Below, piece after piece: positions 36,601 through 43,882 of a stretch of 64,000 nucleotides of DNA. The number at the start of each line of letters is the position of its first letter. Within the stretch, counting starts at the first letter, position 1. The translations under genes and the position numbers were made by a program. The stretch is from Gorsachius magnificus. Taxonomy: Eukaryota > Chordata > Aves > Pelecaniformes > Ardeidae. The stretch lies in NCBI GenBank assembly GCA_034008185.1, contig CM067109.1, positions 56,692,801-56,756,800 of the forward strand, given 5' to 3'. The notes under the pieces were generated by a model that saw only the letters and a program-made list of their open reading frames with translations, did not search any database and was not told the origin of the DNA.

Positions 36601-37302
36601 ATGCTTTCTGCTGAAACCTCTCTGGAGTCTGCCCAGCCCTTAGTTTGTTTCTGTTGTCTTTTTCGTATCTATGCCAAAGGCTTTTTTCTATTGTCATGCT
36701 CTCATGTTCTATTTTGTTCAATTTCTTGCACTTCCTCGTGACTTTAAAAAAAATCATTATGAAGTAATTCACAGTGAAAGTGTATTCTGAAACAGTTCAA
36801 AAATATTGAGGGTGCTTTAAATAATTCTGTGAGGAAAATTGTATTTTGATGCAAAGTTTATGGTGACAACTTCTCATTCTGAAGAATGCTTCTAAAGTAT
36901 TTGATTATGCGTGCTTTACACTAAATGGCAAAACTGTACTCTCAGAAACATTTTTAAGGGCACCCATATCTTGCCACACTGTGGTGTCATTCCACCGGTG
37001 GATCTTGCCACATCTGGTGTCTACTTCAGATTGCAATTGGCAGGAACATTAATTTCAATGAACAGTAACCGTTCTTGTTAAGGCATGTATTTTCCATATA
37101 TAGTAGATAGGATGTGGGTAAATTATTTGATACCAATGCATTTAAGTAAATGAGAGATGAGGATGCTTCAACACTTTGTGGGAGCTCAGGGTTGGGGAAA
37201 TGACTAGCCACGTGTTTCATAGCACTGATTTATTTTTGTTGTTGTTCTTTTATGTTTGTTTGTTTGTCTTTAATATCTAGCATTGACATGACCCTGAAAT
37301 AA
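12606..37302 (+). CDS. PRUNE2: PRUNE2 3' portion: ten joined exons encoding the BCH-domain end of the protein (partial gene)
   Basis: Joined exons: 12606-12685, 13603-13803, 17183-17359, 22527-22629, 26786-26917, 27070-27156, 30755-30853, 33497-33535, 35053-35100, 37281-37302. All introns are GT-AG and all phases match, giving 988 nt and one open frame to TAA. The encoded protein has an acidic segment with SDD and two LDTPDE motifs, a linker with [10 protein letters not shown], then a complete BCH (BNIP-2/Cdc42GAP homology, CRAL-TRIO-like) domain with [35 protein letters not shown] and [11 protein letters not shown]. The tail residues LDEELRE and SCLxNDPEM separate PRUNE2 from its paralogues BNIP2, BNIPL and ATCAY. 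Family knowledge: BCH proteins are cytoplasmic scaffolds that act on Rho-GTPase signalling and vesicle or cytoskeletal traffic, and PRUNE2 is enriched in neurons. The upstream DHH/DHHA2 and giant exons lie outside the window, so this is only the last part of the long isoform. It could also be a complete short isoform (see the Met at 12628). No frameshift or premature stop was seen. Confidence 0.95.
12628..12630 (+). promoter_or_regulatory. PRUNE2: Candidate start codon of a 321-residue short PRUNE2 isoform
   Basis: This is an ATG in frame with all downstream exons, with purine G at -3 and G at +4. It is the first in-frame Met in the recognised coding sequence. Starting here gives a protein consisting of the acidic segment, the BCH domain and the tail, about the size of other BNIP-2 family members (roughly 310-370 residues). 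This is inference, because the long isoform would read straight through. Confidence 0.45.
12686..13602 (+). other. PRUNE2: PRUNE2 intron (917 bp)
   Basis: GT-AG intron between the MDIPF exon and the acidic exon. It has a long pyrimidine tract just before the acceptor (about 13578-13600). No repeat or other gene was recognised. Confidence 0.85.
13603..13803 (+). CDS. PRUNE2: PRUNE2 exon: acidic segment with repeated LDTPDE motifs
   Basis: The acceptor follows a long T/C tract ending ...ttttttcag; the donor is CAAG|gtaatg. The 201-nt exon enters with two bases of a split Glu codon and ends in phase 1. It encodes [20 protein letters not shown] and then [18 protein letters not shown], followed by [13 protein letters not shown] and [15 protein letters not shown]. 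The basic PRRIKL patch followed by LSLDQSEGS and acidic SDD is shared by the BNIP2/ATCAY/PRUNE2 family. LDTPDE occurs twice, 15 residues apart. In the 321-residue numbering this covers residues 20-86. The region is likely unstructured and negatively charged. No WED-type tryptophan motif is visible in it. Confidence 0.95.
13804..17182 (+). other. PRUNE2: PRUNE2 intron (3.4 kb)
   Basis: GT-AG intron. I saw no recognisable exon, LTR or CR1 inside. There is a short imperfect tandem repeat of the tgtgaccac unit near 15021-15042. The open frames here look like chance. Confidence 0.85.
17183..17359 (+). CDS. PRUNE2: PRUNE2 exon: linker and start of the BCH domain
   Basis: The acceptor is ttatttttcag and the donor is GGAG|gtagga. 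The 177-nt exon is phase 1 at both ends. It encodes [20 protein letters not shown], then [20 protein letters not shown], then [19 protein letters not shown]. The [19 protein letters not shown] run is the conserved entry to the BCH domain (residues about 87-145 in the short-form numbering). The Glu/Ala-rich first part is the least conserved piece in this protein. Reading on past the donor meets a stop after about a dozen residues, so the exon boundary is clear. Confidence 0.95.
17360..22526 (+). other. PRUNE2: PRUNE2 intron (5.2 kb)
   Basis: The largest intron fully inside the window, with GT-AG ends. It has an A-rich run near 17787-17804 and another near 21857-21868. No mobile element was clearly recognised. 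Several 70-100 codon open frames occur on both strands without recognisable products. Confidence 0.85.
22527..22629 (+). CDS. PRUNE2: PRUNE2 exon: BCH core ([13 protein letters not shown])
   Basis: The acceptor is gttttttctacag and the donor is TTCCT|gtgagt. The 103-nt exon enters with the last two bases of Gly and leaves in phase 2. It encodes [20 protein letters not shown] then [15 protein letters not shown]. The [10 protein letters not shown] motif and the hydrophobic [11 protein letters not shown] strand are hallmarks of the BCH/CRAL-TRIO fold. Arg-Thr in SSRTDYNYV is the most variable part of the exon within the family. Confidence 0.96.
22630..26785 (+). other. PRUNE2: PRUNE2 intron (4.2 kb) carrying a minus-strand solo LTR
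   Basis: GT-AG intron. It contains the LTR at 24309-24797. The remainder is AT-rich sequence with nothing else recognised. Confidence 0.85.
24309..24797 (-). mobile_element. Solo LTR of an endogenous retrovirus, antisense to PRUNE2
   Basis: On the minus strand the element starts TGTAACC and ends GGTGTTACA, so TG...CA ends with an inverted terminal match are present. Near the 3' end the minus strand has AATAAA (24349 down to 24344), about 35 nt before the end, and a TATA-like tatataaat near 24475. This layout of U3, R and a very short U5 is typical of avian LTRs. No internal gag, pol or env follows, so it is a solo LTR. The right boundary is uncertain: a 7-bp repeat TAATCCT touches the left edge (24302-24308) and recurs at 24805-24811, which would put the end about 7 bp further on. 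The ERV class is not determined. Confidence 0.65.
26786..26917 (+). CDS. PRUNE2: PRUNE2 exon: BCH domain ([19 protein letters not shown])
   Basis: The acceptor is cttttatcag and the donor is CGACG|gtgagt. The 132-nt exon completes a split Leu codon at its start and ends in phase 2. It encodes [20 protein letters not shown] then [20 protein letters not shown] then IDR. The [12 protein letters not shown] motif is near-invariant in BNIP-2 family BCH domains. The ATP in NGATPRRR is shared with ATCAY, while BNIP2 has a different residue. Confidence 0.97.
26918..27069 (+). other. PRUNE2: Short PRUNE2 intron (152 bp)
   Basis: The smallest intron in the window. The donor is gtgagt and the acceptor tttacttag follows a T-rich stretch. 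Its short length suggests exon-pair co-definition of the two flanking BCH exons. Confidence 0.9.
27070..27156 (+). CDS. PRUNE2: PRUNE2 exon: BCH domain ([20 protein letters not shown])
   Basis: The 87-nt exon enters with the last base of an Arg codon and ends in phase 2 at AG|gtacgt. It encodes [20 protein letters not shown] then LAVTRPFI. The IVHPSWF strand is the most conserved BCH/CRAL-TRIO signature. PRUNE2 and ATCAY share the surrounding KNLKS and TRPFIS context. Confidence 0.97.
27677..28263 (+). mobile_element. Solo LTR of an avian endogenous retrovirus with intact target duplication, sense to PRUNE2
   Basis: The element begins TGTGCTGGG and ends ACCACAGCA. It is flanked on both sides by AGACC (27672-27676 and 28264-28268), a perfect 5-bp target-site duplication. 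U3 has a TATA box (TATAAA at 27943-27948) preceded by an ACGTCA CRE-like half site near 27928. The 3' part contains the ATGCCAACCCATGAG and GGGGTTAAACC stretches familiar from abundant bird LTRs. No internal retroviral sequence is present, so the provirus was lost by LTR-LTR recombination. A homologous copy lies on the minus strand at 47633-48200. A canonical AATAAA is not obvious; TTTATG stands at the expected place. Confidence 0.85.
27943..27948 (+). promoter_or_regulatory. TATA box of the solo LTR
   Basis: TATAAA lies within CATATAAAGC, about two-fifths of the way into the LTR, at the U3/R border expected for a retroviral promoter. The homologous position in the minus-strand copy reads CAATAAAAGC, so the motif is weaker there. 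Activity is unknown. Confidence 0.5.
29512..29537 (+). repeat. C-rich polypyrimidine run
   Basis: A CT-rich stretch ending in 11 consecutive C (29527-29537). On the minus strand this is a G-run of the same length. Confidence 0.9.
30755..30853 (+). CDS. PRUNE2: PRUNE2 exon: end of the BCH domain
   Basis: The acceptor is tttctgtgtttcag and the donor is GTCAA|gtaagt. The 99-nt exon completes a Ser codon and ends in phase 2. It encodes [20 protein letters not shown] then [12 protein letters not shown]. The [13 protein letters not shown]...IPM pattern is the conserved last helix and strand of the BCH domain. After this exon the tail alternatives begin. Confidence 0.96.
31391..31472 (-). mobile_element. 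CR1: CR1 LINE 3'-end fragment
   Basis: The + strand shows the antisense CR1 terminus: tcatagaatcatagaatg, then gggttggaagggaccttta, then tcatctagtccaac. Only about 80 bp remain, so it is a severely 5'-truncated copy inserted antisense in a PRUNE2 intron. Confidence 0.9.
32941..32976 (+). CDS. PRUNE2: Candidate alternative PRUNE2 micro-exon (36 nt), YDEEK-type tail
   Basis: A pyrimidine-rich acceptor (ctcttccttcacccactc, then ttatcttgtaag) precedes the segment and AATGAG|gtaaaa follows it. Entering with the two bases left by the previous exon, it reads [13 protein letters not shown] and leaves in phase 2, exactly like the 39-nt exon 520 bp downstream ([14 protein letters not shown]). The xDEE start is shared by both, and YDEEK.IKRR resembles the YEEERLKARR stretch at the same place in caytaxin (ATCAY). 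Inclusion, exclusion or joint use all keep the frame into the SCLSNDPEM exon. It would change an acidic tail into a basic one. There is no transcript evidence here; the call rests on splice sites, phase and the paralogue likeness. Confidence 0.75.
33412..33474 (+). promoter_or_regulatory. CU-rich tract upstream of the 39-nt exon, possible PTB-type splicing silencer
   Basis: About 60 nt carry repeated gctctgct and cttctct units directly upstream of the acceptor region at 33496. TTCTCT and CTCTCT elements are the known binding sites of polypyrimidine-tract-binding proteins, which often control neuronal micro-exons. The functional assignment is inference. Confidence 0.4.
33497..33535 (+). CDS. 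PRUNE2: PRUNE2 exon (39 nt): LDEELRE tail
   Basis: The acceptor is actcatgcag and the donor is GCGAA|gtaaga. It completes the Lys codon and encodes [12 protein letters not shown], ending with two bases of Lys. From memory the mammalian PRUNE2 tail has nearly the same sequence here, which fixes the gene identity against BNIP2 and ATCAY. It is an acidic, probably helical segment after the BCH domain. The 36-nt segment at 32941 is a phase-equivalent alternative. Confidence 0.94.
33536..35052 (+). other. PRUNE2: PRUNE2 intron (1.5 kb)
   Basis: GT-AG intron with a short (GGTA)4 tandem repeat at 33973-33988. Nothing else was recognised. Confidence 0.85.
33973..33988 (+). repeat. (GGTA)4 microsatellite
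   Basis: Four perfect GGTA units. Confidence 0.9.
35053..35100 (+). CDS. PRUNE2: PRUNE2 exon (48 nt): SCLSNDPEM tail
   Basis: The acceptor is ccttctacccag and the donor is GCAGGA|gtaagg. It encodes [15 protein letters not shown] and leaves two bases of an Asp codon. The SCL.NDPEM..VE pattern is PRUNE2-specific. If the donor is ignored, the frame reads Glu then TAA immediately, so intron retention would end the protein as ...VEQE with almost no change in length. Confidence 0.93.
35101..37280 (+). other. PRUNE2: PRUNE2 last intron (2.2 kb)
   Basis: GT-AG intron ending taatatctag. A slightly CpG-richer patch lies at about 35630-35780, and a 12-T run near 36200. No repeat family was recognised. 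Confidence 0.8.
37281..37302 (+). CDS. PRUNE2: PRUNE2 terminal coding exon, DIDMTLK stop
   Basis: The acceptor is tttaatatctag. The C completes the Asp codon left by the previous exon; then IDMTLK and TAA (37300-37302) follow. DID followed by a Lys/Leu-rich end matches the PRUNE2 C-terminus. From memory the mammalian protein runs about three residues longer. The stop codon lies inside an AATAAA hexamer. Confidence 0.88.
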
Positions 37303-37303
37303 A
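37298..37303 (+). terminator. AATAAA poly(A) signal overlapping the PRUNE2 stop codon
   Basis: AATAAA occupies 37298-37303, and TAA of this hexamer is the stop. A T/G-rich stretch (gagggtttgcttggattttc) follows about 30 nt later. If used, the mRNA would have essentially no 3'UTR. More distal AATAAA signals exist, so use is uncertain. Confidence 0.3.
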
Positions 37304-39922
37304 AAGCATCCTTTCTGGGCATTTGAAGAAGAGGGTTTGCTTGGATTTTCATCACCCAGACACCCATGACCATGGTCTACAATAGGCAATTTGGGTTAAT
37401 TTTGTTTGGTTTATGATTTTTCTATGTCATTCAGCAATTCAAGACGACCAAAAGGGCCAGTCCTGTTGCCATGGAAACAGCAGGGTTTGGGGCCTGGTTA
37501 TTTGTGTTGTTTCCAGAAACAGTTTTCTTTAGGAAAGCTGTATCATCTAGCATTGGTTTTTATGTGTGTGTGCAATTTCTGTTTAAAAGGATACCATTTT
37601 ACTGACAGTGCGCCTCATGAAAAAGTCAATGAGGATGTGGATTTTTGTTTAATTTTTGTCTTCAGCATATTAATGTTTATGCATAGCCAAACAGAATAGT
37701 TATTGTTACAATAAGTGTTAGCTCCATTGTGTCACAGAGCAGCAGCAGCTTTATAGTTTAAAAATAATTCTAGAAATGATGCAGGACTTTCTCGAATTTG
37801 TCTGTTTCTTGTCGTCTGAAAAGTCTTTCCATGTTCATTTAAACCTAATAAGTTTTTTATTCAGTCACAGAAAAGACTGATATACTAAAAAAATAATAAT
37901 TAGTTATCAAACAGACTTCCCAGAGGACAAATGAGTAACTGAAATTAATTTTATTTTAATAATTTAGTTTAGTATCTTTATTTTAAGGACAGTTTTTATA
38001 GAAGCAGCTAATCCTGTAAACGATTGTCATATATTCTGAAAGCCTTGGAGCATTAATTTGTTGGTTTTTTTCTAACTCTGTTTTTCCAGAACTTTTTTTT
38101 TTAAAGTTATGAGTCTTCAAATAGCACCCTAACTCCAATTGTAAAAGCTGTTAATGCCATGAATATGAAACAAATACTTAGTATTTCCTACTAACAACTG
38201 AAAGTTAAATGTATAAATCTGCATTTGGGAGTCACACTCATTTGTTAGGAATAGATGTCAAAGTATTATTCAAAGTGAATCTAATATTAAAAAAAAAAAA
38301 GTATTACAATGCAGTTTATTGACTGTGTCATAGAACGCAGCAGTGAAAACAGGAAAAGGAAAAAAACCCTGAGCATTTCTTGTTTGCTGCTGTCTTGTGT
38401 ACTGGCATAAAAGACACTGCAGTAAGACCTCATATTCACTGGAAACTGCACTCTCTCAGACCATTATTTTGGAAGAGTGTGCAAATTAATTGTGGAGTGA
38501 ATTCTTCTTGTCTGCTTTAAAAAGACAAGAGTCAAGAATATGACTAACGCTTTCTCTTTCCCTAATGAGCACCTGCATGCACTTTCCAAACCTGCTGACT
38601 CATCTGCCTTTTGGGATGTCCTAACAGAAGTAATAGTGTTACACAGTCTCTGAAATACTGTTCTTATCTTCACAAGATTCTCCTATGTAAATAAGTCCTT
38701 AGACATAACAATTCAATATAATTTGCACCTTTTTTTTCATATGTGCACTAACTCCAGTCCTGCTTCCGGTCCAGAATTATTAATGACAGAGAAGACAAGC
38801 AAATGTTTACTTGGGGAGTAAAGTTTAAGCAAAAGGCAGGACAGCATGGGCCTTGATTTTTTCAGTAGGATCTAAACTGAGAGTGAAAATTGTATTTCGT
38901 CCTTCTTTGAAAAGATCGATATTTTTGTTCTGTGGTTCGCACATTTCCATCTCTGTCAATTTGTGGCTTGTATTTGCAAGGTATTCTGCAGGCAAGGAAG
39001 CAAGCATCCATCGCTGTGTGCACAGTTGTTCAGCTACTGTAATGAAGATTGACAAAATTGTCAGAAAGGCAAGAACTTGCCAAATGCTCTCTTATCTGCC
39101 AGCATCAAAAATGAACTATCTGCACCTCTGCAGTCCTTGCTCTGTACTGGCAGGCAGTGCACAATGTCCCTGTCACCCTGTATCACATCTTTCTGTCCGT
39201 TCCTGTTAATTTTCACAGAGGAAGGACCTAATCCTGCTGACCATTGTTGCTGCTCTATAACCTTGCCCTAAATTAGGATCTGGTAGCTTCCACCTTTTCT
39301 CAGATATTTGAATCTTGGCTTGTGTCTGCCTTATAAAAGTGCTGTCACTTAGTACATTGGGGATAATGTTTTATGTACAGACTAATATTTCTATTAACTT
39401 CCAGATGCTAATTAAGCTTCACCTAGATCTAAACTATTAAAAGCATTTAGTAGCATGAAGTCACATCTTCTGTAGACCTGTAGTTCAAGCCACCTAGAAT
39501 GAGCCAGATGACTCGTGTTATGCTATAGGTGAGATAATTGTTGGCTAAAAGGGAAGTTCACTGCAAAGCGGAGGTTCAGCACAAATCTTTATGCACTGTT
39601 TGAGAGCTAAGCAGGGTATAAGAGATTTGTGGTCTTAGTGGTGGATGTCAGCTCAGAGGTGGGTTTAATTCTAAAGGCTTTGTGTGAAATTGCTAAACAG
39701 CAAGGTATGTGTGAATTAATATGATTAATGGGGGCTGACTGATAGTGGCAGCCTGAGACAGAAGGAATTTGTTGAAGCCAAATGTCACTTTAAAACAAAA
39801 TGGGGCATCAATGTGACGGTGCAAAAATGATTGGAAGATCAAGGTGTGGTTATCTTTGCTTATTAATATATTTTAAAAAGTTTTTTTAATGTTATGATAT
39901 GGCAATTCTATATTATACTAAC

Positions 39923-39928
39923 AATAAA
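39923..39928 (+). terminator. Candidate distal poly(A) signal AATAAA
   Basis: AATAAA in a TA-rich region about 2.6 kb after the stop, followed by a T/G-containing stretch (atagtttgttgaaag). Assignment to PRUNE2 is inference. Confidence 0.3.
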
Positions 39929-40159
39929 GTATCCATAAATCAATAGTTTGTTGAAAGAGGACTATAGTACGTATAATTGCACAGATATAATCTTTTATAT
40001 ACGGATTTTTTCTACTGTGTATCAGAGTGCTCAGATCAAATATAAATTAATAGTTGCAATTTTTTTTTTGTCAAAAGACCTGTGCTGACTTAAATTATAG
40101 ATTAAGCAATACAAGGATATCTAATATCATTGTATGCGTATATATACACATGAATCAGA

Positions 40160-40165
40160 AATAAA
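40160..40165 (+). terminator. Candidate distal poly(A) signal AATAAA
   Basis: A second AATAAA about 2.9 kb after the stop codon, in an AT-rich stretch. Assignment to PRUNE2 is inference. Confidence 0.25.
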
Positions 40166-41341
40166 GAATTGCAACCCATCACTGGAAGTACTTCCTTTCA
40201 GCTTCAAGTTTTTTTATTTATTCCCTGGCTGCATGGAAACACGTGACCATTTCATATCACAGTTCTTTGCATAGTTATAAATATTTTTTTGCCATTCCCT
40301 ACCTGTCCTTCCAATTGAAACTGAGTGAATTCTGTCTCTTGTGATGTTACTCGCCACCTCCATGGAGGTAAGTAACAAATGCTTAGTTTGCTGATACTAG
40401 CAATATTGTTCCTGAAAGAAAGCAGAAGCTCTTCAAATTCCTCTCTTAATTTGTGTCTATGCTCTTACCTGAAAATCAAATGCGTAGACAGTCTCGCTTC
40501 ATCTCATATGGTAGCCAGAAAACAGAAGCTACAAGCAGAAACAGATTGACTGTGAAGCCACCTTAGGCAGTTTAACAACCTTATTGACTGCAGTGGAGGA
40601 AGGACCCAGAGCTGGTGGATGTTCAGTCCTCTCACTTACCTGGTACCATGTGCCCATTCCTGTCCCATTCCTGTCCCAATCTACATTTATGTCAAATGGG
40701 TCGATTTATACTGCCACTACTTTAAGTAAACCTGGCTGACTTTTGGACAGCTAACCTGGAGCATTGGCCAGTGAGGCACCAAATATGAGACAAAGGGGGA
40801 TAACCTACGGCTTCTTAATTGCCGCCCACCCATAAGCAACTCTATGAATGCTCCTAGACCTTTTCAGTGCAACGTCAAAGAAGTGGGATTAAACTTACCT
40901 TTTGTGCTTTTGAAAATAGTCTCCTTGATTTTTGATAGGTTTGAAGATCTATCAGGTCTTAAGGGTTGATAATTTAGGGCTTAAGTTGAGCCTTAGAAGC
41001 AGACTTAATTTTGGCCACATCATACAAAAGAAGTGCTGCCAGATTTCAGGAATCTTAAATTGTGTTTTGGTTTTTATTATCTTTCTCCTGGTCCTTCCAA
41101 TATAGTTTAATTACAGTTTAAATGTTTTGTTGGCAATTGATCTCTGGTGCACAGTAATATGGGATCATTCATACACTAAATCTCAGGGGTTGGAATGGCT
41201 TATGCTTAGTGTCCAGCTTTAATGCTGTAGCTGGGAGAACTGTTATTGTAATGAGAGTTCAGCTATTTTCTCTTCCTTACATTCTGTGTGCCTCACCACA
41301 TGGCAATTTATGTCTTCCAGTAATTTGACTAATATTTTCAG

Positions 41342-41423
41342 AGTGCTGATTAATGGCTTTTATAGATGGGAACAGTGGTGCAATAGATACAGCTATTTAT
41401 ACAAGGAGAAGCTGAAAATGCAG
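41342..41423 (+). other. Candidate exon of 82 nt with strong splice sites
   Basis: An acceptor ctaatattttcag and a near-consensus donor ATGCAG|gtaagt enclose 82 nt. Only one of the three sense frames is open, encoding VLINGFYRWEQWCNRY then SYLYKEKLKMQ. That frame needs exactly two bases from upstream, which is what the 35053-35100 PRUNE2 exon supplies (GA+A gives Glu). It could be an alternative PRUNE2 3' exon, a non-coding RNA exon, or chance. I do not recognise the peptide. Confidence 0.3.
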
Positions 41424-41750
41424 GTAAGTAATTAACACAGAAGCTGTATTTTAAAAAAAATAAAAAATCCTAGTATATTAACTGTTTGCATCTTCCTGTT
41501 CTCTGATAGTCTTTAGGTAGTCCATATTGTGAATGTTTGGCACATCTTAACATTTTTCTCAAGCAAAAAGGTATAAAAAGGTGTAAAAGTACTTAAACTG
41601 TGTGTTCTGCTCATTTGCTGTTTCTTCAAGAGTGGGGAAAAAAAAAGATATTTTCTCATAGATTTTCAGTAAAGGGTTGTCATGAAATAAGTTTTCAGTA
41701 TGGGTCAGTGGCATAAAATAAAGTCTATCAGCTGAAAGGGAATTCCATTG

Positions 41751-41770
41751 CTTACGTTAACTTACGTTAA
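41751..41770 (+). repeat. Perfect 10-bp tandem duplication
   Basis: The unit CTTACGTTAA is repeated twice with no mismatch. Confidence 0.9.
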
Positions 41771-42921
41771 CATCATCACTGATTTCCCAACTGTGTTAAT
41801 TTTCTGCCTCCCCACTTCTCCAAGATTTGTGTTCCCGTTAGCTTGGTCTTTAGAGCTACAGGAGAAGCTGATGACCTGGATTGTTTTCTGTATGTGAGAA
41901 CTAGTTTTGACAAGCCGAATGCAAGATACTATGAAAGGGGACCATATTTATTTACAAAATCTCCAAGTAGGTTGATCCCAGCTGCTCACACTCCTCCTCT
42001 CATAGGCTTCATTCACTCACACTGTCACACCCAGATGCTCAAAAGCACCAGGACACGTCTGCCCAGGGTGGCCTGACCATGAGCAGTTCCTGGCAGCACA
42101 AAAGACAAGAGGTGCCTGCTACCAAGTCCTCATTACATTTCTCCTCTTTTTCACCTCAGACAGCAAACTTGGGTTTGGGTGTAGGGATTTTGAGTCCTCC
42201 ATACAATTTAGGGGTCTGTAGCTATCGGTCCTTTGCTTTAGAGTTATGCTTCCTCCAGTCTGATAAATCCAAGGCTGCTTTTTTTCCTTTGTTTGAAGCA
42301 CAAGTTTGTTCTCTTGGCGAGTTATCATATGCATCGCCCTGTATGTGGAATACTGTGGCCTTTTTGCTGCACTGCTGGTGTTAGGTGGCAGTGTCTTCTG
42401 CTGGCAACCTCTGGTCTTCCCAGAGTGCAGGTCTTAAAGTCCAGACATGAAAAACAGATTCTTCCATTTTACTGCTGGGATCAGTGTCCTGGGATTTGTG
42501 TCCTGGGAAGGGTGCTCTTTGTTATCGTTCCCTGCTGTTCTTTTAACCCCTTCTGCTGCTGCGTTTCCCACTTCGTTCACATCCATGCATATTTCCTTTC
42601 ATATCGCATTTGTACCAATCTCATTTGTTCTGTAACAAATTTCTACAGCTTTGCAGGACAAAGAACTGCAGTTATGCTGTAGTTCGTAAGTCAGGAAAGT
42701 GCTGTTGGCAGAGCTGTTGGGACTCGTCACTGTGTGTTAGAGTAACTGCAGAAAAAATAAAGGAAATCTAGTTTTCTTAATGAAAGAAAGTATTAAGGAT
42801 TTTTCAAGTCTAAGTACAAATGCAGAGTTGGGTAATAGTCCCATATTGTTGTGAGTCCCATGGTAGTTTGGAAGTTATTGGATTAAATGAAAATCTCATC
42901 TTTTAAATTAATTTGAAAAGT

Positions 42922-42976
42922 TAGAATTGCTTGGTTTGGAAGGGACCTTTAAAGATCATCTAGCCCAGTCTCCTCT
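42922..42976 (-). mobile_element. CR1: CR1 LINE 3'-end scrap
   Basis: The + strand has gaattgcttggtttggaagg then gacctttaaagatcatctag, the antisense CR1 terminus. It is shorter and more diverged than the other copies. Confidence 0.75.
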
Positions 42977-43371
42977 CTAGTCCTTTTGAGTGATCATACA
43001 TTTACAATGTGAAAAGTAAATGCATCCAAAGGAAGCAAATAAAATACTTCCTTACCATTTTCTCTGAAATAAGAGTCTGGTGGGTGGATGGGGATTTTTT
43101 TAGGTCCACCTGATTTTGACATAGCTCTTCTGCCCTCTGAAGCCTTTGGGCTGATAAAACTGCACCCTCTAAAATCTAAACTTGTTAGTGTTGAAGGCTT
43201 GGGACAGTGCGGCAGTGTATTCTGTTAGAAATACAAAACCTTCAAATGCAGATCTTCAGGTTTGTGCTATAATTCTTTGTAATTTTTGAGTGTTAGAAGT
43301 GCTCCACAATTTCCTACTAGTGCTACTAGTGGGAATAAAAGGCAGGTCTCAGGTGGTGTTAGCTGCATAGC

Positions 43372-43877
43372 TGTTATAGTTGAACTGAGACAAATAAAGT
43401 CCAAAATAAATTTACTTTGTATTTATTAAGATAGGAAAGCAAAAGCAGCGCTGGGCGGCCGGGGAGTTGCAGCTCCACCAAGGGCTCACAAATTCAGGCA
43501 AGCTAAATGGCTGCTTTTATCTTCATGGAGGTCAGTTTTTGACATCTTCGATATGCCCCTCGACTTCTTCTGTTATCATGGCTTCTTCAGGTTTGTCTTG
43601 TTTCAGGCAGTTCCGGTAAGATGGCAATTACAAAATTAGTTCATGCAATCTTTCTTTACACGGTTCAATTGGTATAAAGGTTTAAACAAAGATACAAGTC
43701 ACCATAGCATTGTGGTTTAACATTTGCCTTAAGATAATGCATTTCGTAGTATTGTGATTAAGCCTTTTCTTGCCATAGAAGACGTTCCCATGTTTGGTGT
43801 AGCAAGATAACATTGTGGACATGTCTCTTCTTGCTAAACTTGTTTGATCAGCAAATTACCCTTAGTTACTTATTACA
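43372..43877 (-). mobile_element. Solo LTR of an endogenous retrovirus with intact 5-bp target duplication
   Basis: The + strand element starts TGTTATAG and ends TTATTACA, flanked by ATAGC on both sides (43367-43371 and 43878-43882). Read on the minus strand it begins TGTAATAAG and ends CTATAACA. A GATAAAAGC TATA-like motif lies near 43512 and AATAAA at 43427 down to 43422, about 50 nt before the 3' end. A CpG-rich patch (gcgctgggcggccgggg, near 43447) lies upstream of the poly(A) signal on that strand, where R would begin. It is 506 bp long with no internal viral region. The sequence is unrelated to the 27677 and 47633 pair. Confidence 0.8.
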
Positions 43878-43882
43878 ATAGC

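Larger units (their letters stand above)
37303..40165 (+). other. PRUNE2: Probable PRUNE2 3'UTR and flanking sequence
   Basis: AT-rich sequence directly after the stop codon without recognisable repeats or coding. AATAAA hexamers lie at 39923-39928 and 40160-40165, both in strongly AT-rich context, and are candidate distal poly(A) signals. The true end cannot be placed from sequence alone. A long 3'UTR would be normal for a neuronal gene. Confidence 0.4.
40166..43371. other. Downstream sequence without a recognised gene
   Basis: Holds a short tandem repeat of a cccattcctgt-like unit at about 40652-40678, a spliceable 82-nt candidate exon at 41342-41423, a perfect 10-bp tandem duplication at 41751-41770 and a CR1 scrap at 42922-42976. 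Open frames of up to 129 codons here (for example 42293-42682) resemble nothing known. Confidence 0.6.

Noticed and set aside
38853..39209. 118-codon + strand frame in the presumed 3'UTR
   Set aside because: No family resemblance; overlaps a minus-strand frame of similar quality.
42293..42682. 129-codon + strand frame rich in Cys and Phe
   Set aside because: No recognisable domain, and it overlaps other open frames. It looks like chance after the stop of PRUNE2.
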